Part shown: in pieces, positions 17,188 to 24,979 of the stretch
How positions within the stretch are numbered: the first letter of the stretch is position 1
How the letters are laid out: the number at the start of each line of letters is the position of its first letter
Translations under genes and position numbers: made by a program
NCBI GenBank assembly: GCA_032160705.1
Contig: JAVHVE010000075.1
Coordinates: 49,941-113,940, forward strand
Length of the DNA: 64,000 nt
Direction: 5' to 3'
Origin: QHXM01 sp032160705
GTDB lineage: Bacteria; Acidobacteriota; Blastocatellia; Pyrinomonadales; Pyrinomonadaceae
Notes under the pieces: model-generated
What the model saw: only the letters and a program-made list of their open reading frames with translations
What the model was told of the DNA's origin: nothing
Databases searched by the model: none

Positions 17188-18175
17188 CAAATCCTCTCCA
17201 GCTATTCTTATTGTGCCAGCCGATGACCACATCGCTGGCATTGATCTCTTCCCACCACTGTTCAAACTCTGCGCGCGAGATGTAATAGGCCGTTGGCGCG
17301 ACCAGATGATCGAAAACGATGGTGTGCTGCTCGCGCCAGCCAAAATCGGAGATGGCGCTCAGGTAATCATTGTAGAACAAACGGCGCGCAATAGCAGAAC
17401 CGCTCTGGCTGCGGTTGAGCGGGCCATAAACAAGTTTCGTGGCGGCGTAGAGCGCGGCGGTCGGCAGTTTCGAGAGATGCAGGAGAGCGCGCCGGTTAAT
17501 CCGCGAGGTAACGCGCTCGCGCAAAGGATTAACAAAACGCGTAATCCAGCCGTTATTCTCAGCCCCGTAGACCCAGGCCGAAAGATGTCCTCCAGCTTTG
17601 ACCTTCGAGGCCAGCGAGCGAAAGCCCCCTTTTGGATCGGGCAGATGATGGAGCACGCCGACGGAAAAAGCGTAATCGAAAACTCTGCGCAAAGGGAGAT
17701 GATAGATGTCCGCTTGCACGATGTGCGCGTTCTCTAACCCGCGCGTCGCAACAAAAGCCGTCTCGACCGCAGCGCTCAAGTCAATCCCGATATGGTCGCG
17801 CGCTCCCCAGCGGGCGGAAAGCCCCGTGTGACGACCTTTGCCGCATCCGCCTTCAAGCACGACCTTGTCTTTGAAAAACTCAGGCTCGACAGGGGCTATC
17901 CAGCCCAGAAACTGCTCACTGTATCGCTCGTCATTCTGCGTGAAATGCTGCCACTCCCAGCCGAAGCTCGAAGCGGTCGCCACCTTTTCCTCTTCGATCT
18001 GGTGGAGGTCTGCGAAACGCGGCACGCCGCGCAGAACAGGGAAATGACGCCCGCAAGCGGCGCAGTCAAGCTCGCCTTCAAGAATCTCATCTTGATCTTT
18101 TTCCGTCACCGCGAGCAGCCGTATTTCTCCGGCGCAGTCGGGACAGGCTAAGTATTGAAGCAGTCTTTTCTTCAT
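17126..18175 (-). CDS. SAM-dependent methyltransferase with N-terminal Trm112-like zinc ribbon
   Basis: 349 aa. Residues 1-50 are a Trm112-like zinc ribbon (LLQYLACPDCAG... LDCAACGRHFPVLRGVPRF), with four Cys. Residues about 90-230 form a class I methyltransferase domain: VVLEGGCGKGRHTGLSARWG (motif I with Gly in place of Asp), GIDLSAAVETA, HIVQADIYHLPL and VGVLHHLPDP. The C-terminal third is helical. This architecture is common in surface-glycan and lipid-modifying loci. The tail KQETGVRRQKTGDRINENL is encoded by the heptamer hairpin at 17041-17187, so the last ~20 residues are probably not part of the fold. Confidence 0.85.
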   Translation of the reverse strand: MKKRLLQYLACPDCAGEIRLLAVTEKDQDEILEGELDCAACGRHFPVLRGVPRFADLHQIEEEKVATASSFGWEWQHFTQNDERYSEQFLGWIAPVEPEFFKDKVVLEGGCGKGRHTGLSARWGARDHIGIDLSAAVETAFVATRGLENAHIVQADIYHLPLRRVFDYAFSVGVLHHLPDPKGGFRSLASKVKAGGHLSAWVYGAENNGWITRFVNPLRERVTSRINRRALLHLSKLPTAALYAATKLVYGPLNRSQSGSAIARRLFYNDYLSAISDFGWREQHTIVFDHLVAPTAYYISRAEFEQWWEEINASDVVIGWHNKNSWRGFGKQETGVRRQKTGDRINENL

Positions 18176-18190
18176 CAGGCGATAGTAGCG

Positions 18191-19618
18191 TCAGCTTGAG
18201 GCCGCCAACTCGTCTCTTTCATTCAACGCTGAACGGCGTCGGTCAAATGCTGTTTCAAAGAGGCGGCAGACTCCCAATCCGGCGAAGATTGGCAGCAGCC
18301 CGTGCATCGGAAGGGTGTAACGAACTTCGGTATGCGCCACCGTCCCCGGCACAAGATAGTAAAGCACGGTCGTTAGAAGCAGCGCTGTGGTGAAAAAGTC
18401 TCGACGCGCAGCCAGCCACACACCGAATGCCGCGAGCGGCAGGAAAAGATAACGCACGACGCTCTGAATACTGCCGAGCACGTTGACGAAAAAAGCCAGC
18501 GCCCCGCCCTGCCATTTCAAAGGCAAACATTTCTTGCTCGTCACGTTGATTCCCGCGCTACCGTAGTATGGCAGCGGCTCACCCGCCACTTTCAGCATTC
18601 CCCACATGCGATGCAGCATGACGCCCATGTACCAGAAGGGATGCTGCTTGATGACGACCAGGGATTCCCGCGTGCGCTCGCGGTCGCGCCGGATACCATC
18701 CGGCCAGAAAGCCTGTAGAGGAAACTCCGGCGGCAAATTCATCTTCACGCGCTCGCGCTCAATCATCTTATCGTCGCCGTAAATAAAACCGTAACTTCTG
18801 CCAAGCTCTGTCTCGCCGAGTCCTTCCCATAAATTTATGCCGATAGTTCCGCCGGTCGGCGTGAAATCTGGGAAGACCATGTAATTGCGAATCACGATTG
18901 GCGAAATGACGAGCACGGTTGTCACGGCGACCGCTGCGCCCAAAGCGATTCTTCGCCGCCAGCTTGCGCGCACAAAAAAGAGCAGCGCCAAAGCCCAGCC
19001 CGCAGACAGGTAGAGCGGATTGACGCGAAACCAGCACGCCACGCCGAGCAGCAATCCTGCGCCGCACGCCCAATGGACGCTGCGCCTCTTCGCTGCAACG
19101 AGCAGCATCCAGACGCCGCCCAGAACGAACCAGGAAGTCGGCGCATCGCTGGAAGGCCACGCCCCGTACATCGCCAGCAGCGGAGAGAGAGCGACCAGCA
19201 GACTCGCCGCAACGCCTACGCGCCATCCGTAAGCCGTGACCGCAATGCCTGTCACAAGCAGCATGACGAGCACTGTATCGAGAATCCATTGCACGCTCTG
19301 GACTGCGTAGACGGAGCGCTCGCCTGTCAGGTGATAGATCAAAGCCACCCACAGCGAAAACGCCGGAGGATACTGCACAAGGTCTGTCCGCGATGAATCG
19401 TCAATCCAGAATGGGCGCTCGCGCCCGTCGAGAATGTTGCGCGCCCGCTCGTCAAAAACTGCATACGAGCCTGGCTGAAACCACGCAGTGTCGTTAAGGT
19501 GAGCGCGCATGAATTGCATCGTCAGCCCGCGCACGGTAAAGGCGAGCGCGAGGATTAAGAGAAAGAGCAGCGCCAGCCTACGCGTTGCGGGTTGAATTCC
19601 TTTCCACCTCGCGCGCAT
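18191..19618 (-). CDS. GT39/ArnT-like membrane glycosyltransferase
   Basis: About 475 aa with roughly ten hydrophobic helices, using a polyprenyl-phosphate sugar donor by family analogy. The first periplasmic loop carries the acidic region (WFQPGSYAVFDERARNILDGRERPFWID, then YPPAFSLWVALIYHLTGERS), the position of the catalytic acid in GT39/GT83 enzymes. Helices continue to the C-terminus, with a long loop at about 310-370 (TGGTIGINLWEGLGETELG). The start is uncertain: ATG 19618 is used; a TTG at 19654 has GGAAGG upstream and would add 12 residues. It lies just downstream of the epimerase gene at 19659. Confidence 0.78.
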   Translation of the reverse strand: MRARWKGIQPATRRLALLFLLILALAFTVRGLTMQFMRAHLNDTAWFQPGSYAVFDERARNILDGRERPFWIDDSSRTDLVQYPPAFSLWVALIYHLTGERSVYAVQSVQWILDTVLVMLLVTGIAVTAYGWRVGVAASLLVALSPLLAMYGAWPSSDAPTSWFVLGGVWMLLVAAKRRSVHWACGAGLLLGVACWFRVNPLYLSAGWALALLFFVRASWRRRIALGAAVAVTTVLVISPIVIRNYMVFPDFTPTGGTIGINLWEGLGETELGRSYGFIYGDDKMIERERVKMNLPPEFPLQAFWPDGIRRDRERTRESLVVIKQHPFWYMGVMLHRMWGMLKVAGEPLPYYGSAGINVTSKKCLPLKWQGGALAFFVNVLGSIQSVVRYLFLPLAAFGVWLAARRDFFTTALLLTTVLYYLVPGTVAHTEVRYTLPMHGLLPIFAGLGVCRLFETAFDRRRSALNERDELAASS

Positions 19619-19658
19619 CTTTGTCCACAGCGTTGAAATCTTTCCACGCGGCAATCTT

Positions 19659-20627
19659 TTAGCCTTCCATCCTTCGCTCTGAAAGAAACCACTCGACGAA
19701 ACGCTTGATTCCATCTTCGATTTTCGTCTGCGGGTCGTAGCCAAGCCGCCGACGAGCCTTCGTGACATCGGCGAAAGTCTGCGGCACGTCGCCGGGTTGC
19801 AGCGGTTGCCGCTCAATCAACGCATGGCGGTCAAGCTCTTTTTCCAGCAGCGCGATCAATTCGTTCAATTCAACCGTCTGCGATTCTCCCAGATTGAAGA
19901 CCTCGTAATCGCTCTCTTCGTAATCAATCGCTGCGCGCACGCCCGCGATGATGTCGTCAATGTAGGTGTAATCGCGGCGCGTCCGTCCATCGCCGAAGAC
20001 GGGGATGGGACGATTTTCGCTGATGAGTTTAGCGAATTTGTGAATCGCCAAATCGGGACGCTGCCGCGCGCCGTAGACCGTAAAGAAGCGTAAGCACACG
20101 CAGCGAATGCCGTACAGGTGCGAGTAAGTATGACAGAGAAGCTCGCCCGCCGCTTTCGTCGCCGCGTAAGGCGAGATCGGCTGGCGAATCGGGTCTTCTT
20201 CGCTGAAAGGCACTTTGGCGTTGATGCCGTAAACGGACGAGGACGAGCCGAACACGAATTGCTTCACCCCATGCTCGCGCGCCAGTTCCAACAGGTTAAG
20301 CGTGCCGTTGATGTTCGTCTCAGCATAAAGCAAAGGCTCTGCCAGAGACGGGCGCACGCCCGCACGCGCCGCCAGGTGCACGATGCAATCAAACTCCGCT
20401 GCTTTGAAAACGTCTTCCAACTTCGAGCGGTCGCGGATGTCCGCTTCAAAGAGACGGTACGAAGCAGACTGCAAGTGAGAGCGAACGTTCTCACGCTTTA
20501 CTTCCGGCGCGTAAAAATCATTGAAATCATCCACGACCGTCACGCGCCACTCACCTTCCATCAGCAGACGATCAACCAGATGCGAGCCGATAAAGCCCGC
20601 CCCACCCGTCACGAGAATGTTTTTCAT
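19659..20627 (-). CDS. NAD-dependent nucleotide-sugar epimerase/dehydratase (UDP-glucuronate 4-epimerase-like)
   Basis: 322 aa extended SDR with a textbook Rossmann start (MKNILVTGGAGFIGSHLVDRL), DIRDRSKLEDVF, VHLAARAGVRPSL, the catalytic Ser region FGSSSSVYG, PYAATKAAGELLCHTY with YxxxK, and RFFTVYGARQRPDLAIHKF. The segment ARAGVRPSLxEP and RPDLAIHKF favours UDP-glucuronate 4-epimerase or a near relative over GalE. It would supply a nucleotide sugar to the locus. First gene of the leftward operon; its promoter region borders the 21-bp array. Confidence 0.88.
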   Translation of the reverse strand: MKNILVTGGAGFIGSHLVDRLLMEGEWRVTVVDDFNDFYAPEVKRENVRSHLQSASYRLFEADIRDRSKLEDVFKAAEFDCIVHLAARAGVRPSLAEPLLYAETNINGTLNLLELAREHGVKQFVFGSSSSVYGINAKVPFSEEDPIRQPISPYAATKAAGELLCHTYSHLYGIRCVCLRFFTVYGARQRPDLAIHKFAKLISENRPIPVFGDGRTRRDYTYIDDIIAGVRAAIDYEESDYEVFNLGESQTVELNELIALLEKELDRHALIERQPLQPGDVPQTFADVTKARRRLGYDPQTKIEDGIKRFVEWFLSERRMEG

Positions 20628-20797
20628 AATCAGTGGTCAGAAGTTCGGGACTCGAAACAAATTCCTCGCCTGATTCCCGGCGACTGAGTTGTTCTCAAGC
20701 TCGCACGCGCGCACAGAACCGTTCCTCAGTGCCTGCGCAAACTCGAAAAAGTAACATGCCTCAAGAGTCTGCGACAAGTGACCGGAAAGGCCAAACC
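20628..20797. other. Leader region between the epimerase gene and the 21-bp array
   Basis: About 170 bases upstream of the minus-strand epimerase start. No gene or clear promoter was recognised. Short frames here run into the adjacent array and end at stops, so none is called. Confidence 0.35.
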
Positions 20798-21066
20798 CGG
20801 CGACATAAGCCTGAAAGTTACTCATATAACCGCAAAACATAGCCACTCAAGCGCGAAACTTACTCTCTCAAACGTGAAAGTTCACTTCTCAAGCGTGACA
20901 GATGCTCTCTCAAGAGCGAAACATTGCTTCTCAAACGTGAAAGGTGCTTTCTCAACCGCGAAACTTGCTCTCTAAAGTGTGAAAGATGCTCATATAATGA
21001 CAAAACTTGGCATCTCAAGGGTGAAACTTGCCCGTATAATGGTGAAAGTTGGTTTCTAAAGGGCGT
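20798..21066 (+). repeat. Tandem array of about 13 degenerate 21-bp units
   Basis: Consecutive 21-base units with consensus near TTGCTCTCTCAAGCGTGAAAC; every unit boundary holds (G/A)AAA(C/G). Two units carry TATAAT-like centres (20989 and 21033). Because 21 is a multiple of three, the frames stay open and would encode heptapeptides of type LKRETCS (one frame) or SNVKxxF (another), the first broken by a TAG near 20840. No gene product is assigned. There are no spacers, so it is not CRISPR. The array sits between a polysaccharide gene and an XRE regulator. Confidence 0.85.
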
Positions 21067-21371
21067 TTGGCAGGAAAATAAGAGGAAAATGAGGCCGCCG
21101 GATGTGGGAAGTCGCGGCGGCCTCTGCGCACAGCCCGTCTTCCACCCAAAGAGCGGACGTGCGACGAGAGCGCGTCCACCCCTCTAGCGCGCTCCCCTTA
21201 CAATCTCTGTCTATAGCTTTCGTGAGGTCATGGTGTATCCTTGCCGCGCGATCTTTCTATCATCAGCAACGGCTAAATGCGAATGTCTCAAGCCTCAACC
21301 TCAAAGTGAGTGATGAGCGTCGCCGTTGAGAAGAAAAGGATTCTCACGGCGGACAACTTGAGCGAGCGCAT

Positions 21372-21393
21372 ATTACTGGCAATTGCCAGTAAT
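21372..21393. promoter_or_regulatory. Perfect 22-bp palindrome, probable operator of the XRE regulator
   Basis: Half-site ATTACTGGCAA is followed directly by its exact complement. It lies 45 bases before the ATG of the helix-turn-helix gene at 21438, where a promoter would be. Dyads of this size are what dimeric XRE repressors bind, so autoregulation is likely (inference). A small hairpin, AGGAG-GCAA-CTCCT at 21423-21436, overlaps the ribosome binding site and could add translational control. Confidence 0.6.
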
Positions 21394-21437
21394 AGCAAGT
21401 CTGAAATGCTGCCCGACCTATTAGGAGGCAACTCCTG

Positions 21438-21710
21438 ATGGGTACATACCCGCGCTTGAGGCAGAAGCGTCTACCCGAAAAATTGCGGGCGATTCGGGAT
21501 GCTCTGGGGTTATCTCAGAGTGAAATGTTGAAGCGTTTAGGAGTCGAGGAATTGATTGACTCCTACCGCATTTCTGAGTTTGAGACGGGCAAGCGAGAGC
21601 CGCCTTTGCTAGTGCTGTTGCGGTACGCGCGTGTGGTGGGTATCAGCACAGATGTTTTGATTGATGATGAACTGGACTTGCCCGCAAAGTTGCCGACTCG
21701 CCGCAAGTAA
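21438..21710 (+). CDS. XRE family helix-turn-helix regulator
   Basis: 90 aa single-domain DNA-binding protein. The HTH spans about residues 13-70: LPEKLRAIRDALGLSQSEMLKRLGVEE, then YRISEFETGKREPPLLVLLRYARVVGISTDVLID. Recognition helix and the ExGKREPP turn are standard. The C-terminal DDELDLPAKLP tail is common in this subgroup. AGGAGG precedes ATG 21438 by a good distance. A perfect palindrome lies upstream, so it probably represses itself; other targets are unknown. Confidence 0.88.
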   Translation: MGTYPRLRQKRLPEKLRAIRDALGLSQSEMLKRLGVEELIDSYRISEFETGKREPPLLVLLRYARVVGISTDVLIDDELDLPAKLPTRRK

Positions 21711-21713
21711 GTC

Positions 21714-21795
21714 TAGGGGATGCTTCAGGGAGAGCACGTAGCCAATTTGCCACCCCGATTTTGGATGGCGGCTCGCTCGTACCAAGCATCCCCTA
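21714..21795. repeat. Inverted repeat after the XRE gene
   Basis: TAGGGGATGCTT (21714-21725) and its complement AAGCATCCCCTA (21784-21795) enclose 58 bases. It begins four bases after the regulator stop codon. The downstream 21799-21860 contains two to three weak 21-base units (CTTTATGGTCAAG, CTTTGTGGTCAAA), perhaps relics of the array upstream. Confidence 0.6.
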
Positions 21796-21859
21796 ACTTT
21801 ATGGTCAAGTCACTTACTTTGTGGTCAAAAAGGACTTTGTGTGCAAAGCCATTGACTAT

Positions 21860-22372
21860 TCACCAGGGCAGGCTATCAAGATCAATTGCTCCGGCAGGCC
21901 ACGTCTCGCCTTCGCACGGCAGCACCATCACATTTAACGGCGAAATCATCTTTCCCGAAGGCTGGTCGAATTCCACAGGCTCTTGGAGAAGTTGCCAGTT
22001 CTGCCGCTCGTAAAAAGGCTTCAGGCGATCAAGACAGAAGAGCAATCCGAATTCTACTTTCAGCTCCTCGCACATAAACTTCTCAGCGTAGCGCATCGCC
22101 TTCTGCGCATAGCCGCGCCCGTGCATCAGGCCGTTTGTTGCAACGCCTCCGACGCCTGCGACGCGCACATGCGTTCCTGCGACATTCACGGTGTGATCTA
22201 CCAGCCCGACGTGGCTGGCAGCTTTGCCGTCAACATCCAGAATGACGTGGATGTCTTTAGGCCGCCAGGTATAAAGGCTATCTTCGATGCCGAAGATGTT
22301 TTCGCCCCAGCCGAAAAGCCGCTGGTGTTCCTCGTCCGTGAGTTCCCTGACGACACGGATGCTTTCGCTCAT
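21860..22372 (-). CDS. GNAT family N-acetyltransferase (AAC(2')-like)
   Basis: 170 aa GNAT. HVGLVDHTVNVAGTHVRVAGVGGVATNGLMHGRGYAQKAMRYAE contains the strand 4 and pyrophosphate loop (GRGYAQ). The GVGGVAT signature resembles aminoglycoside 2'-N-acetyltransferases and their uncharacterised relatives, and does not prove drug acetylation. Its ATG overlaps the stop of the DUF1028 gene by four bases (ATGA), so the two are translationally coupled. AAGGAA lies upstream. Confidence 0.78.
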   Translation of the reverse strand: MSESIRVVRELTDEEHQRLFGWGENIFGIEDSLYTWRPKDIHVILDVDGKAASHVGLVDHTVNVAGTHVRVAGVGGVATNGLMHGRGYAQKAMRYAEKFMCEELKVEFGLLFCLDRLKPFYERQNWQLLQEPVEFDQPSGKMISPLNVMVLPCEGETWPAGAIDLDSLPW

Positions 22373-23406
22373 TTGTTTTCCTTCAAGATACGCTCGATCA
22401 ACTTCGCATCATCCGGCAACAGTCCGGGTTTGGTCAGCCGGGGTGTCAACGTCGCCCAGTTTTTGTCCATCGCAAACACTTTACGAAAGAGCGGCAGGGC
22501 TTCTTCGACGCGATTCATGTTGACGAGCGCGACGGCGTGCCAGTAGATCATCTCCGCATTGTCGGGCACGAGTTTTTCCGCCGCGCCATACTCGCGCAAC
22601 GCGCCTTCGTTATCTTTTTTCTCAACGGCGAGGTCGCCCGCGTTCATGTGATTGTAAGCGCGGTTCAAGGTGACAAGGCGGCGCAACTCCTTCAAAGGCT
22701 CAGGGTGATCGTCCACCCGTAAATCAAAAATCCGGTCAGCCCAGGGCTTGCCCGTCGGCTTGCCTGCGACGACGACGAGCGCAGCCGATTGGCGGCCTCG
22801 AATGTCGCCGCCCGCTTCCTGCGCCGCGTCGAGCGCCGCCAGCATGCGCTCTGCCAGATCGCCCTTCGTCGTCTCGAACGCACGCGACATCGCAGGCCAC
22901 ACCTTGTCGTTCATCATCAGGTTGGCCTGTACGGAATAGTCTTTTCCGACAAAATGCCCAGCCGCTTGAATGTCTTTGCCGCCCGTCCATGCGTCCACGT
23001 GCCCCTGCGCGTCAATCATCGCCACCTGCCGCACGTCGCGCCCCTCATCTCCGGCGAGCAGCGCCTTCAAAGCATCGGGCGCGCTCTTGCCTGCGCGCAT
23101 CAGGTCAAGCCCCAGCTTGCCGTAGCTCGGATCAACGAACGACTGTGTGGCCACCGCGCCGACGCCCGCCTCTACCCAGGGCACAAGCTGCCCGACAGAG
23201 AACCAGTGCGACTGCACCGCCACGCCAAGCTCGCCCGTTGCGGGGTCGCGCGCCACAATCGAAAAGGTGTGAACAGGACGCAAAGGTTGCGGTCGCGCTT
23301 GTGTCTGCGACTGATTATTCTGTGCATTGGATTTTGGAGTGAGCGACATCGGCACAGACAATAACATAACTGCCAACGCAATCATCTTGAGCATTCTTTT
23401 CATCAT
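22369..23406 (-). CDS. Secreted DUF1028 protein with C-terminal TPR region
   Basis: 345 aa. Signal peptide about 1-28 (cleavage near SNA-QN). Residues 45-245 are a DUF1028 domain, an Ntn-hydrolase-like fold of unknown activity: HTFSIVARDPATGELGVAVQSHWFSVG, VPWVEAGVGAVATQSFVDPSYG, GKDIQAAGHFVGKDYSVQANLM. Residues 255-340 hold TPR-like helices (AYNHMNAGDLAVEKKDNEGALREY, YWHAVALVNMNRVEEALPLF). It likely acts outside the cytoplasm. It forms an ATGA-overlapping pair with the GNAT gene. Divergent from the DUF362 gene. Confidence 0.85.
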   Translation of the reverse strand: MMKRMLKMIALAVMLLSVPMSLTPKSNAQNNQSQTQARPQPLRPVHTFSIVARDPATGELGVAVQSHWFSVGQLVPWVEAGVGAVATQSFVDPSYGKLGLDLMRAGKSAPDALKALLAGDEGRDVRQVAMIDAQGHVDAWTGGKDIQAAGHFVGKDYSVQANLMMNDKVWPAMSRAFETTKGDLAERMLAALDAAQEAGGDIRGRQSAALVVVAGKPTGKPWADRIFDLRVDDHPEPLKELRRLVTLNRAYNHMNAGDLAVEKKDNEGALREYGAAEKLVPDNAEMIYWHAVALVNMNRVEEALPLFRKVFAMDKNWATLTPRLTKPGLLPDDAKLIERILKENK

Positions 23407-23563
23407 TTCACCTTGCTATTCGTGCGCTGAATCTTCGTTTGACCAGTGTGTTATAGTCTTTCTCAGTTGCGGAGACAAGAAGCATCTTAACCCGACAGTC
23501 TCGGAAAAACTTCCGCCTTGTCGCCTCAACATTCTCTGCTGCGTTGGCGTCCATTAGAATCAC

Positions 23564-24970
23564 ATGACCGCACAGACGATAGTGAGCATCGCCAGAGCTA
23601 GCCGGGCAGTTGCCGACGAAGCGAATGTCCGGGAATGCCTGGAGCGCTTACTCTATCAACTCGGCTTCGACGAGAGCAATTACGGGTCGGCGCGCTGGAA
23701 TCCTCTCACAGAGATTATCAAGCAGGGCGATAGGGTCTTACTCAAACCCAATCTCATCCGGCAAAGCCATCTGCTCAACCCGCGCTGGGAACACGTCATT
23801 ACCGACAGCGCGGTGATCTCGGCGGTCGTCCATTATGTTTTCAAGGCGCTGGATGGAACGGGAGAAATCATCATCGCCGATGGGCCGCAGATAGATTCCG
23901 ACTATGACAAAATCTACGAAGTGTTGCAGTTTGAGAAGCTGAAGCAATATTACCTGCGCGAGCACGGCTATCATCTCCAATTCATAGACCTCAGAGAAGA
24001 GCGATGGATTACCAGAGATGACGTGATTATTGAGCGGATAAAATTGCCGGGCGACCCCAGGGGCTACGTCGAATTTGACCTGGCGGAAAAGAGCGAGTTC
24101 ATCGGTCACCAATCGAGCGGGAGATACTACGGGGCTGACTACGATTTCCAGCAGACTCAAGCTTTTCATTCCAATGGCCGCAACCGCTATCGCCTCTCGC
24201 GCACGGCGCTCGAAGCGGATGTCTTCATCAACCTGCCCAAGTTGAAAACTCATAAAAAGACAGGCGTCACACTGAGCTTGAAAAACCTCGTCGGGATACA
24301 TGGCGATAGAAACTATCTTCCGCATCACACCATGGGGACGCTGCGCGAGGGCGGCGACGAATTCAAATCCGATAATCTGAAATCCGCGATTCAGAGCCGG
24401 ATGACACAACGCTTCAAGCAGGCACTCGCCCAGCGCGGCGGGACGGGTGGGACGGTGGTGCGCGCGGTGAAGAGAATGGGTTATCAGGTCTTCGGCTCGA
24501 CCGAGCAAGTCATCCGCAGCGGAAACTGGTACGGCAACGACACGACCTGGCGCATGGCGCTCGACATCAACAAGCTATTTTTCTACGGCTCTCCCGACGG
24601 AACATTTCACAATCATCCGGGGAGACGTAAATATCTGACCATCGTTGACGGCATCATCGCCGGAGAAGGGAACGGCCCGATGGCTCCCGACCCGAAGCCC
24701 TGCGGAGTGCTCATCGGCGGGTTCAACCCGGTGGCGGTTGATACCGTCAGCACCATGCTGATGGGCTTCGATTACAACCGGCTTCCCGTCGTCGCGCGTG
24801 CATGGCAGAGCCCGCATCTCCCGTTGGTTGATTACACGCCCGATGCGATCAACTGCCTTTCAAACGTGCCGGAGTGGACGGGCAGCCTGGCAGAGCTTGA
24901 GCGCGCCGACCATTTCGCGTTCAAGCCACACTTCGGCTGGACAGGCCAGATCGAACGCGACCCGAACTAG
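23564..24970 (+). CDS. DUF362 domain protein of polysaccharide locus
   Basis: 468 aa, soluble. DUF362 marks: GDRVLLKPNLIRQ, ITDSAVISAVVHYV, EIIIADGPQIDSDYDKIYE, VFINLPKLKTHKKTGVTLSLKNLVGI and VDGIIAGEGNGPMAPDPKPCGVLIGGFNPVAVDTV. Biochemical function is unknown; the family resembles the N-terminal part of ferredoxin-linked proteins, but no Fe-S cysteine cluster is present here. It is followed after 9 bases by the PaaK/CapK-like gene, a pairing that suggests a shared step in glycan decoration (inference). Ribosome binding site before ATG 23564 is weak. Confidence 0.82.
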   Translation: MTAQTIVSIARASRAVADEANVRECLERLLYQLGFDESNYGSARWNPLTEIIKQGDRVLLKPNLIRQSHLLNPRWEHVITDSAVISAVVHYVFKALDGTGEIIIADGPQIDSDYDKIYEVLQFEKLKQYYLREHGYHLQFIDLREERWITRDDVIIERIKLPGDPRGYVEFDLAEKSEFIGHQSSGRYYGADYDFQQTQAFHSNGRNRYRLSRTALEADVFINLPKLKTHKKTGVTLSLKNLVGIHGDRNYLPHHTMGTLREGGDEFKSDNLKSAIQSRMTQRFKQALAQRGGTGGTVVRAVKRMGYQVFGSTEQVIRSGNWYGNDTTWRMALDINKLFFYGSPDGTFHNHPGRRKYLTIVDGIIAGEGNGPMAPDPKPCGVLIGGFNPVAVDTVSTMLMGFDYNRLPVVARAWQSPHLPLVDYTPDAINCLSNVPEWTGSLAELERADHFAFKPHFGWTGQIERDPN

Positions 24971-24979
24971 ACCCCGCCG

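Noticed and set aside
20798..21066. 21-bp array as a CRISPR
   Set aside because: Units are contiguous with no unique spacers, and no cas genes are present.
23738..24508. 256-codon minus frame inside the DUF362 gene
   Set aside because: Shadow of the DUF362 gene, whose family motifs run across the whole stretch.
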